In this document: piece by piece, positions 7,938 to 16,198 of the stretch | Position numbering within the stretch: position 1 is the first letter of the stretch | How the letters are laid out: every line of letters starts with the position of its first letter | Position numbers and translations under genes: made by a program | Assembly (NCBI GenBank): GCA_949372875.1 | Contig: CASIAW010000009.1 | Span: 34,064 to 98,063, forward strand | Reading direction: 5' to 3' | Origin: Candidatus Poseidoniaceae archaeon | GTDB lineage: Archaea > Thermoplasmatota > Poseidoniia > Poseidoniales > Poseidoniaceae | DNA: 64,000 nt | Notes under the pieces: generated by a model | The model's input: the letters and a program-made list of their open reading frames with translations, nothing else | Told to the model about the DNA's origin: nothing | Databases searched by the model: none

Positions 7938-9638
7938 TCAATTGGAGAACTCAGCACGGCCCCAACGTCGATCCATCAATTTCCACAACAATGCTGATGC
8001 GAAAATCAATCCTACCGATATAGCAATCATTCCCTTGTAGCCTTGTTCGACCATACCTTGGTCATACATTGTTGCAGTTGCTGCCAAACCATCTTGTGAG
8101 GCTCGTTCCCACCAATTTCCATACAGGGATACATCACCTTGCGTGAAGGAAAGAAGGAATAAAAGGAGCAGAGGAATAACCGTTCCAATCCAAAACCAAA
8201 TCATTATTGAAGCATCAAATATTGCTTTATTCGGCCTTAAGCCCATTAAGAACGCAGTTAGGGCAACAATGTAAATTGAATTCGCAAACATTACGATAAT
8301 GCTTGTTGGTAGTGCTCCCCATTCATCCAGCCTCCAGGCCATGAGGACAATGAAAATGAGAGATATCCATGAAGTGGCGAGGAAGTAGACGACAACTTTT
8401 GCTCTGATTAATTGCGGAACTCGGAGTGGGAGGCCATTCATGAATTCAGGAGAATCTAGTATTGTGAGCCATGAATAAAAATTGAAACCAAAAAAGCCGA
8501 GGAATGGAGCATATGAAAGCAAATTGATGGGGATTGGTGCTTCAGCAAAATCAACTAACCATGCCATTCCGAGTAAAACCAGAAGTGGAATCGCATACGA
8601 TACGGTCATTTTTTTAATCGATCCTGAGCGAATTAAATCTACAAATTCCTTTGCTACAATCAATCGAATTTCACCCTTGCCTAGGAATCCTAAGCGGTTG
8701 TAAATCGGTGTGAACAGTTCGGCTCTTTCTACGACAGATACATCAAAATCATCGATGATTAATGCCGAGGCTAAGAGCCCGATTCCTAGGCTTGCCAACA
8801 ATGCCATGGCAGTTCCTAGGACATTCTGAGAACTTTGAACACCCAACCCCCAGAGCATTGTACCAATGTCAAATTTACCAAGACCAATCGTTATGCCGAG
8901 CGCCACTATGAGCACGGGTCCAACAATCGTATACGGTCTGCCACGCATCCACAATGCGGAAGCAAGGAAAGCAATTGAGAGGCCCTGTGCTAATGTAATA
9001 ATCATTGCCAACCATGTCCAGGGTAGGCTAGCCCACTCAAGTGGTGTCGATATGCCAGCGATTGATTCGAGTAAGATTCCAACTGCCATTCCTGCAACGA
9101 CTGGAGAGAGGATAAGCATGACATAGAAGCATAAATCCTTGGCAAAATATGCGAAATGGGCCACGGAATTAGGGAGTGGCTGAAGTGCTGGAGCAGCTAA
9201 AAGATAATTTTTCGTTCCTGCCCGGTGCACGATGGCATCATGGCCCATGAATGCAAAAGTGCCCATTCCCAAACTGAACATCAAAAGTGGCAGATGAAGT
9301 GCAAATCGTAACTCTTGCCAAGTGAAGGTTTTGGAATCAATATCTGCGACTTGGGCGGATGAATCTCCAACAAGAAATTGAAGGCCGATAGTTGTTATCG
9401 CAGTCACCAAAGTAAGAAGTAATGGAAAGAGTACCATTTGACGTTTCTTGGCGAATTCCATACTCTTTCGCCCTTCCTCTTTGAACATCACTCGAAACGT
9501 GGCAGAAAATGCACCCCACCCCCGTAAAGGCTCGTGTAATTTTTGGTCGTGAGCACTGGTTCCCATCGTGGTAAGTACGGTCGACTTTTCGTCGACTACC
9601 TCGTCCCAATCGCGAGAAACAACGCTCACACCTGACAC
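7938..9638 (-). CDS. ABC-2 type transporter permease
   Basis: 566 residues with a soluble N-terminus of about 70 residues and about twelve hydrophobic segments, in the size and pattern of the large ABC-2 family permeases that work with one separate ATPase. It follows the ATPase gene by 2 bp, so the two form one exporter made from one transcript. The cargo cannot be read from sequence. A cytoplasmic break near the middle (around residues 295-330, FDVSVVERAELFTPIYNRLG) separates two membrane halves. The start ATG at 9638 lies right at the end of the ATPase gene. Confidence 0.85.
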   Translation of the reverse strand: MSGVSVVSRDWDEVVDEKSTVLTTMGTSAHDQKLHEPLRGWGAFSATFRVMFKEEGRKSMEFAKKRQMVLFPLLLTLVTAITTIGLQFLVGDSSAQVADIDSKTFTWQELRFALHLPLLMFSLGMGTFAFMGHDAIVHRAGTKNYLLAAPALQPLPNSVAHFAYFAKDLCFYVMLILSPVVAGMAVGILLESIAGISTPLEWASLPWTWLAMIITLAQGLSIAFLASALWMRGRPYTIVGPVLIVALGITIGLGKFDIGTMLWGLGVQSSQNVLGTAMALLASLGIGLLASALIIDDFDVSVVERAELFTPIYNRLGFLGKGEIRLIVAKEFVDLIRSGSIKKMTVSYAIPLLVLLGMAWLVDFAEAPIPINLLSYAPFLGFFGFNFYSWLTILDSPEFMNGLPLRVPQLIRAKVVVYFLATSWISLIFIVLMAWRLDEWGALPTSIIVMFANSIYIVALTAFLMGLRPNKAIFDASIMIWFWIGTVIPLLLLFLLSFTQGDVSLYGNWWERASQDGLAATATMYDQGMVEQGYKGMIAISVGLIFASALLWKLMDRRWGRAEFSN

Positions 9639-9640
9639 GC

Positions 9641-10477
9641 TTACTCCTCCTCAGCATCCTTGTCTTTGACACCTTCATTGCTTAGGCGTTCTACGTCTTC
9701 TATCGAACGTCCAACCAGTCGGATGAAGACATCTTCCAATGTTTCGTCATCAGACTTTTTGAGTCCCTTTACAGTTCCCGCAGCCAGCACTTTACCGTTG
9801 TTGATTATTGCCATTCGATTGCACATACGCTCTGCCATTTCCAATACGTGAGAGCAGAGGAAAATAGTTCCGCCATTCTTTACGTGTTCAAGGAGCCATT
9901 GGCGGCATTTTCGTTGATATATCGGGTCAAGGTTAGCAAATGGTTCGTCCAAGAAAAGTAATTTTGGTTTGTGAATGAAAGCAGCAGCAAGCATGACTTT
10001 TTGACGCTGCCCTTTTGATAGATCTTTACACATTGTGTCGCGCTTTTCTTCTAATCCAAACCATTCAATCCAATGTTCGACTTTTTCATGTATTTCTTCT
10101 ACAGTGCGTAATTTCGCTACAAATTCAAGAAATTCATAGGGTGTGAGAAAAGAGGGTGGAGATTCAGATTCAGGGACAATACCAATGTTTGCCTTTACTT
10201 TCTGAGGATTGGTTACAGCATCGACTCCAAGTACTTCGATTCGTCCTTTACTCGGCCTCAATTGGCCTGTCAGGAGTTTGATGAATGTGGATTTACCAGC
10301 CCCGTTTGGCCCAAAAACTCCAAAAAACTCACCTGAATGAACTTCCACATTCAAGGGATGTAGCGCGATAAAGTCGCCATATTTCTTTGCCATATCTTCT
10401 GCCTTCACCAGCGCTGGAACTGATTCAACCATAGCGTTACGAAACCGTCGTGGTCTTTGAGTTCTTGGTTTCTTCAT
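9641..10477 (-). CDS. ABC transporter ATP-binding protein (ABC-2 exporter partner)
   Basis: 278-residue ATPase with Walker A GPNGAGKST (about 56-64), signature LSKGQRQKVMLA (about 153-164), Walker B KLLFLDEPF (about 171-179) and a switch histidine in LCSHVLEMAERM. All ATP-hydrolysis motifs are intact. It has the shape of the CcmA/NatA type that drives ABC-2 permeases, and the permease gene begins 2 bp after its stop. An internal ATG 15 codons in is an alternative start; the intervening residues are basic. Divergent from the crotonase gene with 54 bp between the starts. Confidence 0.92.
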   Translation of the reverse strand: MKKPRTQRPRRFRNAMVESVPALVKAEDMAKKYGDFIALHPLNVEVHSGEFFGVFGPNGAGKSTFIKLLTGQLRPSKGRIEVLGVDAVTNPQKVKANIGIVPESESPPSFLTPYEFLEFVAKLRTVEEIHEKVEHWIEWFGLEEKRDTMCKDLSKGQRQKVMLAAAFIHKPKLLFLDEPFANLDPIYQRKCRQWLLEHVKNGGTIFLCSHVLEMAERMCNRMAIINNGKVLAAGTVKGLKKSDDETLEDVFIRLVGRSIEDVERLSNEGVKDKDAEEE

Positions 10478-10531
10478 TCAGAGACAGGGTTTCGGCTCGG
10501 TCGGTGAAATGATGAACTGAAACCCTCTGGG

Positions 10532-11380
10532 ATGAACATGGACGCGCCACAGAGTAATGTACTTTTGATTGAAGAAATCCCCGCCAGTGAACATGAAGAT
10601 ATGGGTACTGTAGCACTCATTACGATGAATCGCCCGGATAAACTCAATGCCCTCAATGCCGATGTCATGACGAGTTTGAAAGCAATGGTGGCTTGGGTAG
10701 AAGCAACTGACCGAGTCCGTGTTGTTGTGCTCACTGGAGCCCAACCCAATGAGCCTCCGGAGGGGAAAAGGGCCAAACCTAACGCCTTTGTTGCAGGTGC
10801 TGATATTACTGAATTTGTCGGGAAAAAGAGTGATGATATCCGTGTCATGTTCGCTAACAATGCTGTTGAAGCACTGTGGAATTTGAGTAAGCCAACCATT
10901 GCCATGGTCGATGGTTTTGCTCTTGGTGGTGGATGTGAAGTCGCTTGTTCGTGCGACCTTCGTATTGCAAGTAAGCGATCTCGGTTTGGCACACCGGAAA
11001 TCAATCTCGGTTTGATTCCAGGATATGGGGCTACCCAGCGTTTAGTGCGCCTCATTGGTTATGGCAAAACGATGGAGATGATCATGACTGGTGAAATGAT
11101 ATCGGCAGAAGACGCTTCCCGAATCGGTTTGGTAAATCACGTTTGTTCAAGTGAAGAACTTCGTGAATATACGCTTGACATGGCTCGCCTCATTGCAAGT
11201 AAATCTTCGAATACATTACGAGTAGGAAAACAGACTATCCGAGCAGCACTTGATGTCGGCTTAACTGAAGGAGTGGCTGTTGAAGCAGAAGCATTTGCAA
11301 GTTTATTTGACTCAAAAGACAAAGAAATTGGTGTTCATGCTTTCTTGAACCGAGAAACTCCAAAGTGGGAACATAAGTAA
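10532..11380 (+). CDS. Enoyl-CoA hydratase/isomerase (crotonase family)
   Basis: Acts on CoA thioesters, most likely hydrating enoyl-CoA in fatty or amino acid breakdown. The oxyanion-hole segments are clear: AFVAGADITEF (about 85-95) and ALGGGCEVACSCDLR (about 130-143). Both glutamates used by classical crotonases are present, Glu136 in GGGCE and Glu156 in TPEINLGLIPGYGATQRL, which favours true hydratase activity over the isomerase or thioesterase variants. 282 residues, slightly longer than usual because of an insert rich in Pro, Glu and Lys around residues 70-84. An ATG two codons downstream is an equally good start. Confidence 0.92.
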   Translation: MNMDAPQSNVLLIEEIPASEHEDMGTVALITMNRPDKLNALNADVMTSLKAMVAWVEATDRVRVVVLTGAQPNEPPEGKRAKPNAFVAGADITEFVGKKSDDIRVMFANNAVEALWNLSKPTIAMVDGFALGGGCEVACSCDLRIASKRSRFGTPEINLGLIPGYGATQRLVRLIGYGKTMEMIMTGEMISAEDASRIGLVNHVCSSEELREYTLDMARLIASKSSNTLRVGKQTIRAALDVGLTEGVAVEAEAFASLFDSKDKEIGVHAFLNRETPKWEHK

Positions 11381-11452
11381 TGTTGCTTTCGCTCAATGAA
11401 TAAAGCGAAGTCAGGTTCTCCTGAAGGGGAAATGGCGTCAGCAACCTATGAT

Positions 11453-11848
11453 TCACAGGTTTCTGTAACCGTTTTCGCGTGCAAAGTCGCGAAAGTGGGT
11501 CATGTGTACCGCATGTGTACGTACAAAGGAGCGAGGAATGACACCTTCCCAGCGTCCGAGTTCATTGTTCCACACACGGTCACACACCGTTGCTTGCAAT
11601 ACCTTGAGCAAGCGCTTGTTAGTGGCCGTTCTAGCAGTATCAGATGAACAACAAGGCCCATCATGAGGTCGTCCGTCACGTTCAGCACGTTGCTTTAACT
11701 TAGCAGCAACCCATGCGAGGCGAACTTCTTCTGCCTGAGGGTTGTTTGCTGTTGCCGGCCCTTGGTGAGTTCTTCGACCACCAACTTGGCGTCCAGTTCG
11801 TCGGTCCTTGCCGTTATGGAACGGCTTGATGTTTCGGTTTCTTTTCAT
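11453..11848 (-). CDS. Small basic hypothetical protein
   Basis: About 131 residues, strongly basic at the N-terminus (MKRNRNIKPFHNGKDRR) and glycine-rich, then a helical stretch and two cysteines side by side (DGPCCSSD). I do not recognise a family. The ATG at 11848 has GGAG about 8 nt upstream and lies some 150 bp downstream of a very good TATA element, which supports a real gene; a TTG start at 11896 is possible. Composition suggests nucleic-acid or ribosome binding, but this is only a guess. The opposite strand also holds an 83-codon frame (11396-11647), judged a shadow. Confidence 0.5.
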   Translation of the reverse strand: MKRNRNIKPFHNGKDRRTGRQVGGRRTHQGPATANNPQAEEVRLAWVAAKLKQRAERDGRPHDGPCCSSDTARTATNKRLLKVLQATVCDRVWNNELGRWEGVIPRSFVRTHAVHMTHFRDFARENGYRNL

Positions 11849-11997
11849 GATATTTTCTCCAGTTTGTATGGCGTCGCCAAAGCTAAGCCGTTTCAAACAT
11901 CTTAATTGGAGATTTAATACGTCATGATTTCACTTTTTCCTGTCTATCGGGGCCTGCCGTAGCATCCCCGACTCAACGAAAATACATGTTGTCGACA

Positions 11998-12008
11998 GTA
12001 TATAAAAC
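11998..12008 (-). promoter_or_regulatory. TATA-box-like promoter element
   Basis: On the minus strand this reads GTTTTATATAC, a near-ideal archaeal TATA box. Transcription would begin about 25 nt further on, near 11973, leaving a leader of roughly 125 nt before the basic hypothetical gene starting at 11848. The leader carries a GGGG...CCCC inverted repeat around 11948-11968. Confidence 0.6.
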
Positions 12009-12042
12009 GGGCGAAGGCTTGCCCAAAAAAGCTTGATTTGGG

Positions 12043-12774
12043 TTAGAAACCGATAATAATCTTCCAAGCAATTGCAAATATGGCGATGTCAGCACAGGCA
12101 TGAGCAACCCACGCAATCCAGATGCTTCGATATTCCAAATACAGCCATGAGAATATGGTTCCACCTATGAAGACCCCTAAGGATGCGATTACTGCACCTA
12201 TTGGGTCTAAGAAATAGATGAGTGCAATGCTATGATGGAGTGTAAAAACTGCTGATGAAAGGAAGGCTGAACGCCACTTTCCACCGACAAGTTGTTCGAT
12301 CTTCGAGGTGATAAACCAGCGGAACACATATTCTTCCAAAACAGAATTAATAAAAACCCAAAACACAATTGCTGCTGCGAGCTTCCAAGGTACCGTCAAT
12401 CCCACGGGGTCCAGAATTGCTTTCAGAGCATCGGGTTGTAGCATTTGTTCTCCGAGGAGGAAATAGGCGAGCCAAATGACAAGAATCATCCCAACCCCAA
12501 GTGTTAGAGACATGCCCCATCCTCCTTTTTCGACGGGGGACCAAGAGAACTCTTGTTGTTCCATTCGCAGATGCCAGAAGGCAGGCAATCCAAAAACCCA
12601 AATTTTTGTGAAAACGAAGACGATGACTGCTAAAACTCCAGCTTGGAAAACGAATCCTGTGGTGACCGATATGCTTGGTGCTATGCTAACAAGTATGAGC
12701 CCCAACAGAGCGAGATTACGTTTTGAAACTTGATTGGATGACTGCTCGAACACCTCATCAGTCATAGAAAACAT
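12043..12774 (-). CDS. CPBP-family intramembrane metalloprotease (CAAX protease-like)
   Basis: Multi-pass membrane protein of 243 residues with the CPBP/Abi signature: EEYVFR (Glu147, Glu148, Arg152), an FTLHH histidine pair (180-181) and a final histidine in AWVAHACAD (His225). These are the residues proposed to hold the metal in Rce1-like intramembrane proteases. About seven membrane helices are visible. The substrate is unknown; in prokaryotes such proteins process prenylated or peptide substrates or confer self-immunity to peptides. It is preceded 47 bp upstream by the two-helix protein gene on the same strand. Confidence 0.88.
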   Translation of the reverse strand: MFSMTDEVFEQSSNQVSKRNLALLGLILVSIAPSISVTTGFVFQAGVLAVIVFVFTKIWVFGLPAFWHLRMEQQEFSWSPVEKGGWGMSLTLGVGMILVIWLAYFLLGEQMLQPDALKAILDPVGLTVPWKLAAAIVFWVFINSVLEEYVFRWFITSKIEQLVGGKWRSAFLSSAVFTLHHSIALIYFLDPIGAVIASLGVFIGGTIFSWLYLEYRSIWIAWVAHACADIAIFAIAWKIIIGF

Positions 12775-12821
12775 TTGTCACTAACAGGCGACACTCTTCA
12801 ATGTTGACACGTTTTTCTGCG

Positions 12822-13748
12822 TCAATCTTCCATTTCTTCTTTCATCAGCGCCAAAGCGTCACTTGCTGATGGAACGATTGGCGGGAGGGCGAGTGGCGAA
12901 CCATCAATTCCAACAAGTGGAGGGAGTGGATTACCATCTGGGCCAAGGAGTTGAGGCAATTCTGGCTCTTTCCGACTCTGAACCTTTTCAAAACCATCAT
13001 CAAGAGCAGTTCGAAGTTTGAGGATTCGAGTGTCGTCGATTCGAATAAATGTGGCTCCGTATATGTGGCCCGTTTCTGGATGCTCGGGTGAAACCATGAC
13101 CGATTGACCATGGCCAGGTGTTTGCAGGAGTGAGACGAGGTCTTCACCAGCGGTCTGCTCCTCCCATAGACGAGCAGTTGAAGCCCGAATGTCAGCAAGT
13201 TGTCCACGGCGACGTAATTCAATTTTCTGCCGAATTTGGTCATGTTTGATTCTTCGATTACTAATAGAAGATTCAATATCTGCATTTTCAACAGATTCCG
13301 GACTTACTTCGACAACAAACTCATCTGCGACGTGGATGTCTTCCATTTCCAAAGTGACTTCCACCACTTCTTCAGTATTGGTTTCGTTTTCTGTCGTTTC
13401 AGCTAACAGTAATTCTTGTCTTTTGGATTCAGCAGCTTGCATTTTAGCAAGTTTACGTTCGCGTAATGTTGCCCCATCTAATTCATCTTCCGTCACAGGC
13501 TGTGGGATATCTCTCTCACTTTCAGTCGCTTCTTCTTTGGATTCAACAGCTGGGGTTGGGGTGAGAGTAGCGTGTTGGCTACGAGCGACAGGTTTTGATG
13601 AACCCATCATGATCCAAGCGAACGAGAATACAAGGATTATTGCAATACTCATCCATTTTTCAGAATCGTTGAGTTCACCTGCCTTCAGGAGGTAATACCC
13701 TGCTACAGCGAGAGCACAGAGTCCAGTAACCGTACGCGCGATTCCCAT
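12822..13748 (-). CDS. Membrane-anchored protein with long coiled-coil-like cytoplasmic region (hypothetical)
   Basis: About 308 residues. Two hydrophobic helices at the N-terminus (about 5-22 and 34-50) are followed by a long, highly charged, Glu-rich region with heptad-like stretches (ATLRERKLAKMQAAESKRQELLL; RRIKHDQIRQKIELRRRG). A C-terminal globular part follows (GHGQSVMVSPEHPETGHIYGATFIRIDD), then a Pro/Leu-rich tail containing DGNPLPPLVGIDGSPLALPP. I do not recognise the family. The start is the ATG at 13748; a further ATG at 13757 is possible. It sits between the RdgB and CPBP genes on the same strand, 33 bp after RdgB's stop. Confidence 0.72.
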   Translation of the reverse strand: MGIARTVTGLCALAVAGYYLLKAGELNDSEKWMSIAIILVFSFAWIMMGSSKPVARSQHATLTPTPAVESKEEATESERDIPQPVTEDELDGATLRERKLAKMQAAESKRQELLLAETTENETNTEEVVEVTLEMEDIHVADEFVVEVSPESVENADIESSISNRRIKHDQIRQKIELRRRGQLADIRASTARLWEEQTAGEDLVSLLQTPGHGQSVMVSPEHPETGHIYGATFIRIDDTRILKLRTALDDGFEKVQSRKEPELPQLLGPDGNPLPPLVGIDGSPLALPPIVPSASDALALMKEEMED

Positions 13749-13781
13749 GTCCCTCACACCACTCCAATTGGTTTTAACTTA

Positions 13782-14447
13782 TCATGCTGATGGCAGTTGT
13801 CTTAGTAAGTCATTCAGTGCTCGACTGCGGTGACTGTAGGCCTGCTTTTCCTCAATTGAAAGTACACCGAAGGTTTTGCCATGAGCGCTTTTCTCACCGT
13901 ATGTGCCCGGTGGTAAAGGCTCCCCAAAAGCATCCAGATCGTTTGGAGTAAAAACAGGGTCAAATCCGAATCCTTCATCTCCACTGTTTTCAAGCGCAAT
14001 CCACCCCGGACATTTACCGTTTCCGTAAATGATTTTTCCGTTCATCCACATTGCAGCTACGGCTTGAAATTGTGCCGAACGCAGTTGTGCGCATTGGATG
14101 GTATCTTCACTCTGCAGATGGTCAAGAAGGCGAAGAATGCCATTACAGCCTATTGTATCCAATACATAGGATGAGTAGACACCAGGGAATCCATTGAGTG
14201 CATCAACAAATAAACCAGCATCTTCGACCATGACCATATCTTCAGAATGTTCGCCATCTGGAAGATGGAGTAAGGCTTGTGCGATTTTCGACTGAGCAAC
14301 TTCTTCTAAAGAGTCCACTTGAGGCTCTACAATTTCGCCCTCTGCAACGATTAATTGTCGGACCTCATAGCCCAAAGGTTGGAGATGATGTGTTGCTTCT
14401 TTCAGTTTTCCAGAGTTGCCCGTAAGGAACCAAATAGTGCGCGTCAT
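13782..14447 (-). CDS. rdgB: XTP/dITP diphosphatase (non-canonical purine NTP pyrophosphatase)
   Basis: Hydrolyses (d)ITP and XTP to monophosphates and pyrophosphate, keeping deaminated purines out of DNA and RNA. The Ham1/RdgB fold is evident: the substrate loop TGNSGKLKEA near residues 9-18, EPQVDSLEEVAQSKI around 42-57, MVEDAGLFVDALNGFPGVYSSYV (about 74-96) with the metal-binding acidic residues, and GFGFDPVFTP followed by KSAHGKTFGVLS near the C-terminus. 221 residues, slightly longer than the usual 185-200. First gene of a minus-strand run and divergent from crcB. Confidence 0.92.
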   Translation of the reverse strand: MTRTIWFLTGNSGKLKEATHHLQPLGYEVRQLIVAEGEIVEPQVDSLEEVAQSKIAQALLHLPDGEHSEDMVMVEDAGLFVDALNGFPGVYSSYVLDTIGCNGILRLLDHLQSEDTIQCAQLRSAQFQAVAAMWMNGKIIYGNGKCPGWIALENSGDEGFGFDPVFTPNDLDAFGEPLPPGTYGEKSAHGKTFGVLSIEEKQAYSHRSRALNDLLRQLPSA

Positions 14448-14550
14448 GAATCACGCTACCGGTTTTGCATATTGAGGTGATGGGCAAAAACGCTCGTAAA
14501 AGCACTCTTTGCAAGCGAGCATTGAAAGACCATCATTATGAGCCAGTGAC

Positions 14551-14922
14551 ATGTTACAGCAACTTGGTATTGTCGCTCTGGGAGGTGCTATTGGGGCTGT
14601 ATTGCGTTACGGTTTAGGGGAATGGGTGACGAACGATTCTTTTCCGTATGCTACCCTTTCCGTAAATCTCATCGGTTCCTTTTTGTTGGGAGTCCTCGCA
14701 GTTGGATTAGCTCAAAACTTGCTTTCCGCTAATATGGCATTATTACTTGGAACAGGGGTTCTCGGTGCATTTACGACGATGTCTACCTTTTCCGTAGAAA
14801 CAGTCGAAATGTTTGACCAAGGTCAAGGGAGTTCTGCAATGCTGTATATCGCTTTAACGATGGTTCTCGGACCTCTCCTTGCCCTGCTTGGATGGAAACT
14901 CGGAGAAACAATTTTTGTATAA
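14551..14922 (+). CDS. crcB: Fluoride ion channel CrcB/Fluc
   Basis: Small four-helix membrane protein (123 residues) that exports fluoride as an antiparallel homodimer. Seen: GGAIGAVLRYG near the start, the NLIGSFLLG motif with the pore asparagine (about residues 39-47), and GAFTTMSTFSVE (about 72-83), the break in the third helix that holds the central sodium ion and the phenylalanine lining. I checked the 103 bp upstream for the fluoride riboswitch and see no convincing match. Single copy in the window, so a homodimer is expected. Confidence 0.93.
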   Translation: MLQQLGIVALGGAIGAVLRYGLGEWVTNDSFPYATLSVNLIGSFLLGVLAVGLAQNLLSANMALLLGTGVLGAFTTMSTFSVETVEMFDQGQGSSAMLYIALTMVLGPLLALLGWKLGETIFV

Positions 14923-15009
14923 GTGGATGCCTTTATGTAGGGCCTCTTTCTTCATGCTATTCAAGGGACACAGAGGAATATTTTTTCGTTTGCCCTAAGA
15001 GTTGAGTAA

Positions 15010-15429
15010 ATGCCAGAACACAATTTAATTAAAATTTTGAATGAAGCACTTGGATGGGAATTACGCGCAACCAACATGTATGCGCATTATGCTGCCAATA
15101 TACGAGGGATTCACCGACTTCAACTCTCTCCAATGTTCACGGAAGAAGCGACAGAATCTACCATGCATGCGGATATTGTTCGAAAAGCAATTGTAAAACT
15201 CGGAGGCATTCCAGTAACAGAACGAAACCCGCATGTAATTATTCATACCACTCAGTATGATGAAATGTTGATTCACTCACTTGAAACTGAAACCAAAGCA
15301 GCTGCAGTTTATGCTGAAATTATGATAGAGATAGAATCGATAGGCGACCAAGACTTGTATGATGCAATCGAACAGATTTATCTCGCTGAAGTGAGAAGCC
15401 TGGAAGAATTGCGACTCCTTATGGAATAA
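15010..15429 (+). CDS. Ferritin-like di-iron protein (bacterioferritin/Dps-like)
   Basis: 139 residues forming a four-helix pattern with spaced acidic and histidine ligands: NEALGWELRATNMYAHYA (helix 1, Glu), FTEEATESTMHADIVRKAI (helix 2, Glu and His), MLIHSLETETKAAAVYAEIM (helix 3) and DAIEQIYLAEVRSLEELRLL (helix 4, paired Glu). The order E...ExxH...E...ExxH-like is that of ferritin-like proteins, though the last ligand is not a clear histidine. Probably handles iron or peroxide stress; whether it forms a storage shell is not decidable. An 87-bp spacer after crcB suggests its own promoter. It is shorter than true bacterioferritin (about 158). Confidence 0.7.
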   Translation: MPEHNLIKILNEALGWELRATNMYAHYAANIRGIHRLQLSPMFTEEATESTMHADIVRKAIVKLGGIPVTERNPHVIIHTTQYDEMLIHSLETETKAAAVYAEIMIEIESIGDQDLYDAIEQIYLAEVRSLEELRLLME

Positions 15430-16113
15430 TCATCCGTGATATCGAACACGTGACCGAACTTCCTCCAGTCGTTTGAGAACACTGGAGGCTGTTGGAACCG
15501 CCCCCCCTGATTGTTCCGGTGGCGCACCCAAACGTTCCTCCTCGGAACTGTATCCTTCGAGTAGCACTTCGATAGCATGCGTATGCTCAGGATGTGAGGC
15601 TCCTAGGATTTCGTCGATGACATGGAGGTCAATTCCAAATCGTTCAATTTCATAATCGATAGCTGCAAGGCCGAAATCGATGAGAGATGGTTCAGCATTT
15701 TCATCGACAAGAATATTGTTGGTTGAGAGATCTCCATGCGTTATTGCTTCACGGTGAAGTCGCCGAATTAAAGAGCCTGTATTACGCAATGCCATCCGAA
15801 TGAAATCTTGAGAGAATTCCTTGTTTCGTAAGATTTCAATCAACGGCAATCCCGGCATTCGTTCAAGAATCATTCTCCCTGATTTAGGGTCTAAATCCCA
15901 TACTGCTGGGACATTCAAGCCCCGCCTTTTGAGTCTGATAAGAAGCCGTGACTCGCTCATCATTCGACGATATCCTAGCCTGATATCCAAGTCTGGATGG
16001 CGCCATTTTCGTGGACGGCGGAGTTTTCGGACAGCATCTTGGCCCATCCATGTCCCAGCCCAAACCTCTGCTTCAGCACCTCGGTGCAATCGCTCTGTCG
16101 GAACAAAGGCCAT
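15430..16113 (-). CDS. bud32: Bud32/PRPK-type atypical kinase of the KEOPS complex
   Basis: The KEOPS ATPase/kinase subunit that supports Kae1 in making t6A37 on ANN-decoding tRNAs. 227 residues with the small kinase fold of Bud32: AEAEVWAG in the Gly-rich area, a VRKLRRPRKWRHPDLD lysine region, the catalytic loop THGDLSTNNIL (about 134-144) and SLIDFGLA (about 153-160). It is not fused to Kae1 as in some archaea. A C-terminal extension of about 25 residues past the usual end is rich in Glu, Gly and Arg. It ends right against the convergent ferritin-like gene and is divergent from nadA. Confidence 0.9.
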   Translation of the reverse strand: MAFVPTERLHRGAEAEVWAGTWMGQDAVRKLRRPRKWRHPDLDIRLGYRRMMSESRLLIRLKRRGLNVPAVWDLDPKSGRMILERMPGLPLIEILRNKEFSQDFIRMALRNTGSLIRRLHREAITHGDLSTNNILVDENAEPSLIDFGLAAIDYEIERFGIDLHVIDEILGASHPEHTHAIEVLLEGYSSEEERLGAPPEQSGGAVPTASSVLKRLEEVRSRVRYHG

Positions 16114-16198
16114 GACAAGCCCTTTTGTTCCCCATTTATCAACACTTCAGCAAAGGTTTGCTTCAAAAAGGAGAACATCGTGCCAGTGTTGAAGCAAG

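Noticed and set aside
11396..11647. Plus-strand 83-codon frame
   Set aside because: Overlaps the minus-strand basic gene, which has better start signals.
14448..14550. Fluoride riboswitch upstream of crcB
   Set aside because: No convincing match to the conserved crcB motif could be seen in the 103-bp gap.
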